Below are positions 53,489-63,385 of a stretch of DNA of 64,000 nucleotides, in pieces; the first letter of the stretch is position 1; each line of letters opens with the position of its first letter. The notes beneath the pieces are model-generated. The model saw only the letters and a program-made list of their open reading frames with translations. It did not search any database and was not told where the DNA came from. The stretch spans positions 124,001 to 188,000 of the forward strand of contig CAYRFQ010000003.1 in NCBI GenBank assembly GCA_964423615.1. The letters are read 5' to 3'. A program made the translations under genes and the position numbers. The stretch is from CAYRFQ01 sp964423615. Lineage in GTDB: Bacteria; Planctomycetota; Planctomycetia; Gemmatales; Gemmataceae.

Positions 53489-53965
53489 TCAGTTGCGGGG
53501 GAAAGGTACTCGTTCTTGTGAGATCAATCTCAGACTGGCAAAGAATGGATACAGAATATCTACTTTGTCGTTGTTGGAGCCTGTGATCCGGAGTGAATTG
53601 AGGTGATCCTCGGCGTCGATTAGATTGCCAAATCCAGAAATGTACCTCAGATCGCCGGAGGCCATGATGTACAGCAAGAAAGCCGTAGCCCAGTCCTCAA
53701 CCGCGCGTACAGTCCTATAGCCATCACCGGTGGACGGGCGAAGCGAGCCGCGTCTACGTCCGCATTGTAGTACCAAACTTCCTCGTACTCTTCCGTGCGG
53801 ACCCAAGTTCCGGGACTCGTTGGCCAGGCGACCGGTTTTAACCCACCCGGCTTTGTCGATTTTCTTGTTCCAAGATTCGGCGACGAAGATTGTCGCACCT
53901 ATTTCTCGAAGTTGTCGATGACGTCAACGGTCCCGCAGACCGCCTCGTTAGCAGAGTTGTTACCA
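53489..53965 (-). pseudogene. Frameshifted relic of an unknown gene
   Basis: Coding-like text passes through several frames on the minus strand: NSANEAVCGTVDVIDNFEK, then GATIFVAESWNKKIDKAGWV, then TWVRTEEYEEVWYYNADVDA and ARFARPPVMAIG, then VRAVEDWATAFLLYIMASGD and NLIDAEDHLNSLRIT, ending near QERVPFPRN. Joined, they would make a protein of about 150 residues broken by at least two to three frameshifts and a stop. The head may overlap the GNAT stop. I do not recognise the family. Confidence 0.6.
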
Positions 53966-54490
53966 GAGTTTTGGGTCGCACAGTGAATTGACGCATGTGA
54001 TTCGGACAGCCGAGCTTTCGGTCCTACTATCTGTGAGAGCAAGGCCCTGCCACCCGAATGGGAATTGAAGCTCGTAGGGCGGTGTATATCGAACGGCAGC
54101 ATCCACGCTAAAGCCAAACCGACCGTAGTACCCAGGATCGCCATAAACAAAGAGAATGTCTACATCCATTCTTGATAACTGCCCGATGCCGTTTTCTATG
54201 AGTTTTGACCCAACGCGACGGTTCTGATAATCGGGTTTGACGGCAAGCGGCGCCAGAATATAGCCTCGCCAACTCTCATCGGTGCCGATTCTCACAGGAC
54301 TGAAGGCTACGTGGCCGACGACTACGCCTTCGATTTCCGCCACCGAGGAAATTGTGTTGGGAGTGGTTTCTTCTGAAAGCAGATTGATCGCAAGCGTTGA
54401 GACGATCTCCCTCTCACCTTCAGCAAAGGCAGTCGAATAGATATCGTGGATCACGTCTTGATCAAGACTGGTTGCGATTCGAATGTGCAT
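53960..54490 (-). CDS. GNAT family N-acetyltransferase (YhbS-like)
   Basis: 176 residues from an ATG at 54490 with AGGAC upstream. The opening MHIRIATSLDQDVIHDIYSTAF and SVAEIEGVVVGHVAFSPV fit strands 1-4 of a GNAT fold. The acetyl-CoA loop is seen as LAPLAVKPDYQNRRVGSKLI (pattern Q/R-x-x-G-x-G/S). FVYGDPGYYGRFGF is typical of the YhbS (COG3153) group. The C-terminus (VNSLCDPKLW) is somewhat unusual and runs into a region of decayed coding DNA, so the last residues may be altered. Substrate unknown; cytoplasmic. Confidence 0.88.
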   Translation of the reverse strand: MHIRIATSLDQDVIHDIYSTAFAEGEREIVSTLAINLLSEETTPNTISSVAEIEGVVVGHVAFSPVRIGTDESWRGYILAPLAVKPDYQNRRVGSKLIENGIGQLSRMDVDILFVYGDPGYYGRFGFSVDAAVRYTPPYELQFPFGWQGLALTDSRTESSAVRITCVNSLCDPKLW

Positions 54491-54934
54491 GATGTCCTAC
54501 TAACAACAAAGCCCAGCTACGGTGGGACAACCGAGTTGTACTTTTGTGGATCTTACTGCCGATCGCCACCAGAAGCTGTTGTGTTTTGTTGCCGATCGTC
54601 TCAGCGTTGACTGCTCCGCGAGATGGTCCGCAACTACAGCCACTCGAGAGCGCTCAAGACTATCAGGATCGCGGTGACTTGTCCCCAATAAAAAGCGTTC
54701 AGGAACCGTGTGAGTGCTTGCACCCCGTGGTTGTCGACCGAGTCCGGCCCCTAACAATCTCGAAGGAGCCAGCAAATCGGGCCAACGGTAACGATAGAAT
54801 GTAGGGAAACGTTGGGATTTCTATCTGAATGGAGGTTCGTGCAGTTTTCCGTCATTTCTTGGACCGTTTTGCGTCGTGCCAAAGGAAGACACTGTTGCCC
54901 GTTGACTTTTGTCTCTTGTCACTTGATTGCTGTC
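54491..54934. other. Intergenic region
   Basis: Short open frames on both strands (for example 54500-54775 minus) have no recognisable motif or ribosome site. Some of the DNA may be decayed coding sequence, like the neighbouring relic. No terminator is evident. Confidence 0.35.
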
Positions 54935-57900
54935 TCATTTCTCCAATATGGTTTCCATCTGGTCTAGCTGTTTTCGATACTGAAGTTCCTGCGGAGCGAG
55001 GTCAACGGCGTCTCGTTGCGTAATGATCGCACCAACGATCTGATCGTCGGCGAACAGAGCCGCCGCGAGCCAATGCAACACTTCGGGGTCTTTGCGGTCT
55101 GTCAACTTCGCGGCTTTCTCCAAAACGGTGATGGCCTTCGGGTCTTTTCGTTCAAGCAGTACACGCCCAAGTACGAGATGTCCGAGCGGGTCGGAAGAAC
55201 GCAGTCGAATCGCCGTTCGTGCGTCTTTTTCAGCGGTTCGCAGTTCTCCTTTCTCGATAGCCAAACTACCCCGGAGGGCCAAGGGCATTGAAAACGTTGG
55301 AGAGCCCTTGATGACCTGATCCAAGATTATCCGGGAGTTTTCGGCATCGTTGTTTCTGGCGAGCAACTCGGCACAGACGAAGCGTTCGATGGCAGCAGAA
55401 TCAATTCGAGAGTTTTTGAGACGCTGCGTTTCGGCTTGCTGGATCTCCTTCTTTCGTTTTTCGAGTTCCCGCACGTCGGCCAGAGTTTTCGTGAATGAGG
55501 CAGGATGGGTCTGGAGTCCGTCCGCCTTTCGAAGAACCTTGACGGCCCCAGCGTAATCGCCAATCGCTATGGAACAGCGGATCAATCCGGTCAACGATTC
55601 TGCATCAGGATTCGCCCGCACGAGGTGGAAAATGGCCTTCTTGTAGTTGCGCCTTTTCCAGTGGACGAGCCCCAAAATTTTCTGGGCATCCGCGTGGAAG
55701 TCGATATCGCGGGCTCGCATGGCGCAATCGAACGCGTCGTCGAGTCGTCCCATTTCGTAATGCAATTGAGCGGCCTGAACGAGGCCCGGGAGATTTCTTC
55801 TCACCGCGAGGGTGTAACGTCTCAGGAAATCGATCGCATTTCGCTCGAGTCCGGCTTCTCGGGCGACACGTACGAGCGACCGAAGCAGCTGAGGTTCGTT
55901 CGGTTCGATCTGGAGAGCCTTTCGGTATGCTGCCAGCGCGGCGATCGTGTCTCCGCTTTCGAGATGGAGTCTTCCTTCCAATTTCCACCCCTCCTGAGTG
56001 TCGGTCACGCTGCTGTCGGCATCACGGGCCGTTTTCAAATAAGCCAGAGCTGTTCGATAACGCCCTCGTCGCCAATGCAGTCGAGCGAACTGGTAATGGG
56101 CCTGGCTCCGCAGCGTGTCATCGTTACTTTCGACCAGGGGCTCCAAAACGCTGGCCGCTCGTTTGAGGTCTTTCAGGTTGACTCGAAGGCGCCCCAGTTC
56201 CAACGCAAACGCTTGTTCCGTCGGAAACGTCTGGACCATCTTTCGGTATACTCGTTCTTCGGCTTCCCAAGTTCGCGTCGCCTGCGCGGCGAGCTTCCAG
56301 AGTTCTTTGTCTCGCCCATTCGTTTTGAGGGCGTTGGTGGCGACACGGTTGGCATCGGCAATGCGTTTGTGCCGCAGGTAGAGACGAGCGAGGATTCTCG
56401 CAGACACGGCGTCGTTTGGTTTTTTCGCCAGCCGTTTTTCCAGGCCTTTGGCGTCGGCCAAGACGGTGGTTGGACGGATGCCGATCCACACACGCCAGCT
56501 GTCGTAGACCTTGTCTCGGAAGGCTCGATAGTCGGCCAACTCGGTAGGCTCGACTCGCCAACGAGATCGACGAGTGTGGAAGGTGATTAGCAGTTTGCGC
56601 GGGTCTTTGGAGTTGGGCTCGACCTCAACGCGGAATACGCCCCACTTGGAGCTATGGATGGTCTCGCGTTTTTTCTGGTTGTTGGGGTCGAACCTGTAGG
56701 CTGGAGGAAGAGCAATTTCGTATTGATGGAACGATTCAAAGGGGCCCCACAGGTCCAGCGGTTGGGTGCGGTTGGGTGCGGGATTGTAGGCCAGGAATCG
56801 ACTCCAAACGTGTGAGTCGGTGAAACTCGCCTCGAGATAATCTGTTCCACTGAAGTGATTGGAAATCCGAAAATTGAGAGCGACGTTGAGCGGTCGATCG
56901 AGGTCCCGAAGATTCTTTTCGCCGATGTTCAAGCCCAGGAGTTTCGAGTTGCTGTGGGAATCTCTCAGTTCAGCGGCTATCTCTTGTCTTCGTTGGCCGT
57001 TGGGAGTGTCGATCCAGGATTCCCGTTGGACGAGTCCGGCGTGGCCGCGATAACTCACGACGCGGACGGATTCGGTCGAACCGCCTGGTTGGACGTTGAC
57101 AACAGTCTTTTGTAGGAAGCGATTTTCGGTCATGGTCAATTCAGGCGTGCGACCCAATTTGATGTTCCCTTCGGTGTCGGTCAGAGTGACAACACGTCCG
57201 CGATCGACCCGAGGGAGAAAGTCCCACGCGGCGTCTGTCGAGGTGGTATCAATCCAGTGGTCCTTGCCGTTGATTTCGACCATCAAGATGGCGTGGGTGG
57301 CCCACGGTGAAGGAACTTCCTCGATGATCTGGCCGTCACCACGCATTCCCAAAGAAACCTGATAGACGGGCAAACCGAGTTCCCGCAGCATGACGGCCAG
57401 CAGTTGCGATTGGTCTTTGCAATCCCCATACCGGTTTTTGAGAACCTCTTGAGGACGCTGAGGAGTGTAACGGTTTTTTCCTGATGTGATCGAGACATAC
57501 CGAACGTTTTGTCGAACCCAATACGTCAGAGCTCGAGCCTTTTCTTCGGGCGTGTTGAGTTTCCCGGTGACCTTCTCGATGATCTTCCGGACGCCGTCGG
57601 TACACTCCCAACAATTCTTGCGCAAACGATGTTTCCAACGACCGATCGCCGCCCACGAGGGGTACGTTGAACACATCAGTTGCAGTCGCGTTTCGCCGCG
57701 TGGCGGGAGATCGTCATCGCTGGGCAGAGGGAGCTGGTTTTGGACTTCCCAGGTGTACGCGATATGTGCTTTGTCTTTCTTGGTCTGGACTGGGATGGTT
57801 CGGATTTCCCTGGTCGAGATTTCTAACGCCCTGTCGGAGGTAACTCTTCTGGTCGGGGTCCCCTCACCGCCCTCCGGTTGATTCGCCAACTGGGCTGTGC

Positions 57901-58543
57901 CGATGATTTTGTACTTCCAAGATTTTCCCTTAGGAAGACGGACGGATACGCGTTCTCGGAGGACGGGATAGTTTGCCGACCCGAAGCTGTAGCGGTTGAA
58001 GAACTGTCCAGCGAATTCCGGGCTTTTGCCCTGGATCGTCCACTTGACTTCGTAGACGTCACCGACTTGCAAGCCCGGAAACGAGATAACGAGTTCTTTT
58101 CGCAAGTTGTACGTCTGGTAGTCCGTAGTCGCGTCGCGGAGTTTCACGTTGTCTGGCCCGACTGGAATCGTCTGTCCATCTGGCTTGATCACGCGAGCTT
58201 CGTTGAGCGTCAATGTTTGGTAGGTGGGGTAAAACAGAATCCCGCGGTATTCTCCGAGGGCGGAAACACTGCGGCGTCCGTTGAGCCGCGTAACTTCGTG
58301 GGTGATAGTGCTTGTGGTTCCGACCTCGTCGACAAGGTAGGTGGCACCATAAAACACCAAGCAAGCCGATGCGTCGTCGAAAAACGCTTTAGGGGCCTTG
58401 TCCAAATGCTGTGGTTCGTAGCGGTAAGGGTCGGGTTCTTGTGACGGACCACGCTTGACGGACCACTTCGCGAAAGCGGGCGTGGAATTTAGAATCCAGG
58501 CTACCGCAACGACCCACAAGGCAAGTTCGGAAAAACGCATCAT
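54935..58543 (-). CDS. Exported DUF3857/transglutaminase/TPR protein
   Basis: 1202 residues from an ATG at 58543; a neighbouring ATG at 58558 is possible. A signal peptide ends near STPAFA. Residues 40-300 resemble DUF3857 (TYLVDEVGTTSTITHEVTRL, VGDVYEVKWTI). A transglutaminase-like domain follows with the Cys-His-Asp triad visible as NRYGDCKDQSQLLAVML, ATHAILMVEI and HWIDTTS. The last 500 residues are TPR-like repeats (DAVSARILARLYLRHKR, ALAAYRKALQIEPNEPQLL, AKILGLVHWKRRNYKKAI). Proteins of this layout sit in the periplasm and may process or bind peptides; the activity is unknown. The gene is divergent from the HEAT-like gene at 59.1 kb. Confidence 0.88.
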   Translation of the reverse strand: MMRFSELALWVVAVAWILNSTPAFAKWSVKRGPSQEPDPYRYEPQHLDKAPKAFFDDASACLVFYGATYLVDEVGTTSTITHEVTRLNGRRSVSALGEYRGILFYPTYQTLTLNEARVIKPDGQTIPVGPDNVKLRDATTDYQTYNLRKELVISFPGLQVGDVYEVKWTIQGKSPEFAGQFFNRYSFGSANYPVLRERVSVRLPKGKSWKYKIIGTAQLANQPEGGEGTPTRRVTSDRALEISTREIRTIPVQTKKDKAHIAYTWEVQNQLPLPSDDDLPPRGETRLQLMCSTYPSWAAIGRWKHRLRKNCWECTDGVRKIIEKVTGKLNTPEEKARALTYWVRQNVRYVSITSGKNRYTPQRPQEVLKNRYGDCKDQSQLLAVMLRELGLPVYQVSLGMRGDGQIIEEVPSPWATHAILMVEINGKDHWIDTTSTDAAWDFLPRVDRGRVVTLTDTEGNIKLGRTPELTMTENRFLQKTVVNVQPGGSTESVRVVSYRGHAGLVQRESWIDTPNGQRRQEIAAELRDSHSNSKLLGLNIGEKNLRDLDRPLNVALNFRISNHFSGTDYLEASFTDSHVWSRFLAYNPAPNRTQPLDLWGPFESFHQYEIALPPAYRFDPNNQKKRETIHSSKWGVFRVEVEPNSKDPRKLLITFHTRRSRWRVEPTELADYRAFRDKVYDSWRVWIGIRPTTVLADAKGLEKRLAKKPNDAVSARILARLYLRHKRIADANRVATNALKTNGRDKELWKLAAQATRTWEAEERVYRKMVQTFPTEQAFALELGRLRVNLKDLKRAASVLEPLVESNDDTLRSQAHYQFARLHWRRGRYRTALAYLKTARDADSSVTDTQEGWKLEGRLHLESGDTIAALAAYRKALQIEPNEPQLLRSLVRVAREAGLERNAIDFLRRYTLAVRRNLPGLVQAAQLHYEMGRLDDAFDCAMRARDIDFHADAQKILGLVHWKRRNYKKAIFHLVRANPDAESLTGLIRCSIAIGDYAGAVKVLRKADGLQTHPASFTKTLADVRELEKRKKEIQQAETQRLKNSRIDSAAIERFVCAELLARNNDAENSRIILDQVIKGSPTFSMPLALRGSLAIEKGELRTAEKDARTAIRLRSSDPLGHLVLGRVLLERKDPKAITVLEKAAKLTDRKDPEVLHWLAAALFADDQIVGAIITQRDAVDLAPQELQYRKQLDQMETILEK

Positions 58544-59087
58544 AGTGTAGTGTCCCATCGTGCAGCACAACACAAAACCGACCATGAAATACTATATCCG
58601 ATATTCAAAACGTGCCTTAATTGAAATCACCAGGTTCTCCTCACATCCTGTGTTTCCCGCTGCACTCGGTCGAAGCCCTCTGAAGAGGGGCGAGGGATTG
58701 GAAGAACGCTTGGAGGCTTTGTCGTAAGCCTTCTCGCCGCAAACAGGGATTAGATTTCATGATGAGGATGAGGATGTTCCCTTCCCACGTGACTTCGTTG
58801 TGAAAGGGTCGTTGCAAGGAAAAGGAACAAAAACGGGAACCAACCCAACCGGGAACGGCTCTAAATAGGACGATTCGGGCTGGCAGGCGCAACCGCTTCC
58901 AGCGAAAGGTGAAAGGGAAAATGATAGACAGGATCAACTTTCGCGTTTCGCTTTAATTTCCTCGCGTCGCCGGTCCATTCCGATACACTGGGGTGATAGG
59001 TTCAGACGCGCCTCATTTCATTCTCAGACAGCAGCTCCACTGGTTTCCGGCACTTTACACAGTTCGTTGCAAAGGAGATTCCAACCG
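58544..59087. other. Divergent promoter region with short palindromes
   Basis: Between the minus-strand transglutaminase gene and the plus-strand HEAT-like gene. CCCTCT-ga-AGAGGG is a small hairpin near 58676-58689. TTTCCCGCT near 58650 and ACGGCTCTAAATAGG near 58855 resemble parts of the dispersed repeats. No gene. Confidence 0.4.
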
Positions 59088-59606
59088 ATGAGTCACGTAT
59101 TGCGTGGATTGATCGCAGCAAGCACGGTCGTTTGTGTCATGGCACTGAGCACGGTTCAGGGTGGAGGCTTTCTTCTTAGGAAGTCTGACATCCCTAAAAC
59201 GATTGCAATCCTTAAAACCGGAACAGCCAAAGAGAAAGCTTATGCCGCAAGACTCCTCGGCGACCGGGGAGCCGTCCGGGCCTCCGACGTCAAGGACGCG
59301 GTGGCTCCGCTGCGATTTCTCGTCCAAAATAATAAAGACGCCAAAGTACGCGCGGCGGCCGCTCGAGCGCTCGGTCAAATTGCCTCCGAGCCTGATGAAA
59401 CGGCGAAGCTTTTACTCATGACACTCAAGAACGATAAATCGGACGAGGTTAAGATGGCCAGCATGGTCGCAATCGGTTCGCTCGGGCCAAAAGTTGGGCG
59501 CATGGCTGTCTCTGAAATGAGAAAAATTGCACGGGACAAAGACAACAAGCGTCTCTCCCGTAAGGCTCGAATGGTCCTGAAGGAAATGAAGAAGCAAAAA
59601 CAATAA
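59088..59606 (+). CDS. Exported HEAT-repeat protein
   Basis: 172 residues from an ATG at 59088 with AAAGGAG 10 bases upstream. The signal peptide is RGLIAASTVVCVMALSTVQG. Residues 35-165 hold three HEAT-like helical pairs (TGTAKEKAYAARLLGDRG, NKDAKVRAAAARALGQIA, DEVKMASMVAIGSLGPK), and the end is Lys-rich (LKEMKKQKQ). Such repeats act as protein-binding scaffolds; the partner is unknown. Similar in style to the HEAT-like gene at 10.2 kb but with little direct sequence likeness. Confidence 0.82.
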   Translation: MSHVLRGLIAASTVVCVMALSTVQGGGFLLRKSDIPKTIAILKTGTAKEKAYAARLLGDRGAVRASDVKDAVAPLRFLVQNNKDAKVRAAAARALGQIASEPDETAKLLLMTLKNDKSDEVKMASMVAIGSLGPKVGRMAVSEMRKIARDKDNKRLSRKARMVLKEMKKQKQ

Positions 59607-60659
59607 GCGGTTTGTGGCATTAGTAAAGTGCGGCAGCCCCTCGAGGCCCTCAGGCCATCGCGTTCTCCGCTTCGCTCGCCGCGTTTCCCGCTGTACTCAG
59701 GTTTTGGGCTTCTCGAGATTGGATCACTTGGAATGAAAAAGAAATCCTTGTCCAGTTTGCAGATATATGCGAGTAGCTTATACCTACGATAAACAGAAAA
59801 ATCGGACAACTAGGAAGTTCGCGTTCCTCGTGATCCATCCGACTCCTAAACGCCTTTCTCCGTAACTGATATTCACGACGTTGCTCCCGAAAAACTGCAC
59901 AAATGAACACATGAACGCTCGACCCTATAACTACTGTAGGTAGATCTATTTCTAAACCGCATTCCAATTTAATGTAGTTCAGGCGGACTACTCCAAAGGA
60001 AGGAATAAAGGCCCAAAAAACTGAACGTTTGAACACAAAAATTCAAGACACGAATGCCTCTCTGGGAAATCGTTCGATTGTTCCTTTCGTACTGGGAATG
60101 ACTGGCCAGCCAGTGCCTTTTTTCGTATTTTTACTTGACATGTAAAAATGGCATTTTTAGTCTATCTTCATCTTTTCAAATTAGAGACCTAAGCCTAGTA
60201 TATAACTGTCTAAACATCATTCATCTTCAACACCTCCCCACAATCAAGCCCAAGATCAACATTCGACTGAGACCGTGGTGGGCCACTGTTGGAGGTTGGA
60301 ACTCCGCAGAGGGCGATGTTGTCAAACCCAGACAGGGTTGATTTTCTCTGCTTGTGGTCATACACAATATTTTGTTGGCGAGTACTTCGACTAAGTAATT
60401 GTCGGACACAAATGACGTCAGCCATCCGGACGGCGACTTTCGACGCCCTCGGCACAAAGACGATCGACAAGTCCGTTGATACATAGAATAGCGTTGGTAA
60501 CGAGAAACCACGCCATAAATCAAATTGCTCCACAATGATTTCAATTCAGCAAATTTTAACTTTGCATGGATTGTTGAAAATTGTTTTCTGTAGCGTTTGA
60601 TACATAGAATTTAAAGTAACTTTTGTTCTTGAGTTTCGTGTTTCAGAAAGGAAACCTCA
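59607..60659. other. Long intergenic region upstream of the prepilin gene
   Basis: 59640-59720 holds a degenerate member of the CGCTTCGCTCGC repeat family. The rest is AT-rich. A 14-base direct repeat, TTGATACATAGAAT, occurs at 60476-60489 and 60597-60610; the second copy ends 49 bases before the start codon and contains TAGAAT, a possible -10 box. A 128-codon frame on the minus strand (59650-60036) has poor coding character and is not listed. Confidence 0.55.
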
Positions 60660-61514
60660 ATGACCACTCGTATTTCGAAGCGTGACGGCTTCACTTTGAT
60701 CGAACTCTTGGTCGTTATCGCCATCATCGCGATTCTTATCGGTCTTTTGTTGCCAGCGGTTCAAAAAGTGCGGGACGCTGCGAACCGTGCGGAAGAGAAC
60801 AACAATCTAAAGAACAATATGCTGGGACTCCACGGCTACCACGATACCACCAAACGTTTCCCTGCTGCCTTCGACGCGGTTGCCACAAACTCACAAACTG
60901 CTGTGTATTGGTCACTACACATTGAACTTCTTCCTCACGTTGAAGCTGACAACCTCTACAACCTCTGGGAAGCTAAGCGTGTAGCATTCGATCCGACCCC
61001 CGTAGCTGGTTTCGAAACCAAAGTCTACACTTCACCTTCCGATGCTACCCTCACAGCTGGCGAACCCGACATTCAAAACTATTGTGCAAACATTCGTGTC
61101 TTTGGTGACCAACGTGTAGCCTGGAACGTCGACTTCGTCTTCGACCCAACGGTTCGAGTTATCTATAAACAAAGTATGAAGTTGGGCCTTTTAACCAGCA
61201 AAGACGGCGCACAAAACACGATTGGTTTCGGGACGAAATATGCTGAGTGTCAAAGTGGTAAGACCCTTTATTACAACGGTCCGGCAGCACCCAACAACGC
61301 GTTCTTCGGCGGAAGAAGTGGCACGGCTACGTTCCAACCTGCCCCAACTGACGCAAACTGTGACCCCACGTTGCCTCAATCATTCAGTAGTGCTGCCATG
61401 TCAGTAGCCTACTGTGACGGACACGTCTCAAACATTGTTGCCAGGATTGACTTGGATACATGGGCCAAGTTGATGCACCCGCGAGACGCTTTCCCAGTTA
61501 CCCCTCCTCAATAA
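60660..61514 (+). CDS. DUF1559 prepilin-type protein
   Basis: 284 residues from an ATG at 60660 with AAGGAAA upstream. The N-terminus is a type IV prepilin leader: KRDGFTLIELLVVIAIIAIL, with cleavage expected before Phe (G|F). The DUF1559 region follows (LLPAVQKVRDAANRAEENNN, LGLHGYHDTTKRFPAAF) and ends with CDGHVSNI and a DxW motif. Planctomycetes carry many such pseudopilins; they form short pilus-like or secretion pseudopilus structures. The Cys pair in the C-terminal part may be a disulfide. A strong terminator follows the stop by about 50 bases. Confidence 0.93.
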   Translation: MTTRISKRDGFTLIELLVVIAIIAILIGLLLPAVQKVRDAANRAEENNNLKNNMLGLHGYHDTTKRFPAAFDAVATNSQTAVYWSLHIELLPHVEADNLYNLWEAKRVAFDPTPVAGFETKVYTSPSDATLTAGEPDIQNYCANIRVFGDQRVAWNVDFVFDPTVRVIYKQSMKLGLLTSKDGAQNTIGFGTKYAECQSGKTLYYNGPAAPNNAFFGGRSGTATFQPAPTDANCDPTLPQSFSSAAMSVAYCDGHVSNIVARIDLDTWAKLMHPRDAFPVTPPQ

Positions 61515-61564
61515 GCCATTCGTTCCTACTCTATCTTTACAATTCGTTGGATTGCAACCTGGTG
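61515..61564. other. Short spacer
   Basis: Untranslated 3' region of the prepilin gene, leading to the terminator. Nothing else is seen. Confidence 0.4.
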
Positions 61565-61597
61565 GCCTTCTCCCACATTCCCGGAGGAGGCTTTTTT
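61565..61597 (+). terminator. Rho-independent terminator of the prepilin gene
   Basis: GCCTTCTCC pairs with GGAGGAGGC (one T-G wobble) across a 9-base loop and is followed by six T (61592-61597). Confidence 0.9.
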
Positions 61598-61639
61598 CGT
61601 TCTAAACTGGGTTCGTTTTGAAACCGTAAGCTTTAATGC

Positions 61640-61885
61640 TACGAGCCAATCTCGAGATTGGACCACCTTCTTTCCAGTTCTCCGCGTTCTCCGCTTCGCT
61701 CGCTATGATCCCGCTTCGCTCGAGTTTAAGCCTTCTCGCCGTTTGGGTGTACGGATAAGTAAGAGTCGTGTTTGTGCTTGTTCTTTGGGTTCCGTGGGTT
61801 TGCACCCACGACTAGTATCTGTCACTCCTTCAGACCTAAGAAACTAAAACACGACTCTCGTTTAACCGACTATCCCAGGGAGACG
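61640..61885. repeat. Two dispersed-repeat relatives in tandem
   Basis: 61683-61725 carries the CTCCGCTTCGCTCGC motif family (relative of 41796-41858). 61745-61880 carries the hairpin family: CCGTGGGTTTGCACCCACG and AAAACACGACTC, related to 41533-41740. No gene. Confidence 0.75.
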
Positions 61886-61930
61886 GATTTAGGATGAAGA
61901 GAGAAATGGCGGTTTCCCATTGAAGGCGGT

Positions 61931-63118
61931 TTAGCTTCGGCAAAGAGGATGCTTGAGCGACAACCATTCCCCGTTTTTCTGGGAACTGGCGACACACTGT
62001 GTTATGAAGTTCATGCCGTCGACGCCATCGGCGACATTCGGATAGATCGGACTTGTGCTGAATGTTTCTCCGTTAATTCTTTTGACCATGTCCTCATAAG
62101 CCGAGCGATAGACGTTGCCGAAGGCTTCGAGGAATGCTTCGGGGTGTCCGGGAGGAATCCGACACGAAGCAGCAGCCGTTTCGTAGAGCAAACCGGGGTG
62201 ACGAGTGTACATCTTGTGAGGTTCGCCGTTGACACGGACCATCATTTTGTTTGGCTCTTCCTGTTGCCATTCCAGAGAGGCCTTTGTGCCGTCGACTTCG
62301 ATCCGCAGGTCGTTCTCGCGACCGTGAGAAATTTGCGACGCTGTCACCGTCCCCAGGGCTCCGTTTGCGTATTGGATCACGGCTGTTCCGTAGTCGTCCA
62401 AGACGCGGCCCTCTTGGAACGTTTTGAGGTGGCAGGAAATCTTGTCTGGGATCAAGCCGGTGATGTATCGTCCGAGGTTATAGGCGTGGGTGCCGATGTC
62501 GCCGAAACACCCAGCAGCTCCCGATTTCGTGGGGTCCGAACGCCACTTGGCTTGTTTGTTTTCGGTACGCTCGAGCGGCGAACGGAGCCATCCCTGGATG
62601 TAGAATGCTCGGATACAAGTGATCTCGCCGAGGTCGCCTTGTTGGACCATTTCCCGGGCCTGTCGGACAAGCGGATACCCGGTGTAGTTGTGTGTCAACC
62701 CAAAGACGATCTTCTTTTCCTGGACGACCTTGGCCAATTCTTCGGCTTGCGCCAAGTCGAACGTCATGGGCTTGTCGCACATGATGTTGAAGCCTGCTTC
62801 CGCGGCAGCTTTGGCGATCTCGAAGTGGGTGTGGTTCGGCGTCGCAATGCTGACGAAATCGATTCGTTTTTCCTGGGGGAGTTTGAGTTCGGTTTCGAGC
62901 ATTTCCTGGTACGAACCATAGGCTCGGTCTTCAGGAATGTCGTAATCGGGAGCCGACGCCTTGGCCACTTCCGAGTTGGAGGACAACGCTCCTGCGACCA
63001 ACTCGGCCAGGTTATCCATCACCGCGGCGGTGGCATGCACGCGACCGATGAAGGCTCCCCGGCCACCACCGACCAAGGCCATTCGCAATTTTCGATTCAG
63101 GGGCTCATTCGTTGGCAT
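61931..63118 (-). CDS. Gfo/Idh/MocA family oxidoreductase
   Basis: 395 residues from an ATG at 63118 with AAAGGAGAT upstream. The N-terminal Rossmann domain has RMALVGGGRGAFIGRVHATA and the family motif CDKPMTFD (EKP-type Lys for catalysis). The C-terminal domain has GAAGCFGDIGTHAYNLGRYI, with the conserved Asp and His. Members oxidise sugars, inositols or their derivatives with NAD(P). There is no Tat leader, unlike many planctomycete relatives. The family is clear, the substrate is not. It is divergent from htpG. Confidence 0.93.
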   Translation of the reverse strand: MPTNEPLNRKLRMALVGGGRGAFIGRVHATAAVMDNLAELVAGALSSNSEVAKASAPDYDIPEDRAYGSYQEMLETELKLPQEKRIDFVSIATPNHTHFEIAKAAAEAGFNIMCDKPMTFDLAQAEELAKVVQEKKIVFGLTHNYTGYPLVRQAREMVQQGDLGEITCIRAFYIQGWLRSPLERTENKQAKWRSDPTKSGAAGCFGDIGTHAYNLGRYITGLIPDKISCHLKTFQEGRVLDDYGTAVIQYANGALGTVTASQISHGRENDLRIEVDGTKASLEWQQEEPNKMMVRVNGEPHKMYTRHPGLLYETAAASCRIPPGHPEAFLEAFGNVYRSAYEDMVKRINGETFSTSPIYPNVADGVDGMNFITQCVASSQKNGEWLSLKHPLCRS

Positions 63119-63385
63119 GTTGTGATCTCCTTTGATTATGAAAAGTCTTCGCGGTGTTTAGCCATGTTCTTGGACGGATTCCTTGTCGAGTGGGTCTTGG
63201 GCCACCTGACAACGAATCTTTTGGAAACCACCGCCTCGCGACAGTTCTGACCTCTCGCCGAACCCAGTCATTCGAGTATAAATATGTATTGATCTTGCCA
63301 TTTGCACCCTGCAAGTACCATGATTTTCAGAAAATAAAAGAAGAGTCAATTTTGCAACTTGAAATGATGGAAAGGAGGAACAACG
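63119..63385. promoter_or_regulatory. Divergent region upstream of htpG
   Basis: No CIRCE-type inverted repeat is visible, so heat control of htpG is not shown. The htpG ribosome site is AAAGGAGG at 63371-63378, 7 bases before the ATG. Confidence 0.5.

Noticed and set aside
55505..56590. 361-codon open frame antisense to the TPR region
   Set aside because: Shadow of the TPR repeats of the minus-strand gene.
59650..60036. 128-codon minus-strand frame upstream of the prepilin gene
   Set aside because: Its 3' end is made of a dispersed repeat, codon use is unlike neighbours and there is no ribosome site.
61949..63250. 433-codon open frame antisense to the oxidoreductase
   Set aside because: Full overlap with a clear Gfo/Idh/MocA gene; no motif in the antisense product.
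63119..63385. CIRCE heat-shock operator upstream of htpG
   Set aside because: Looked for TTAGCACTC and its inverted partner; not found.
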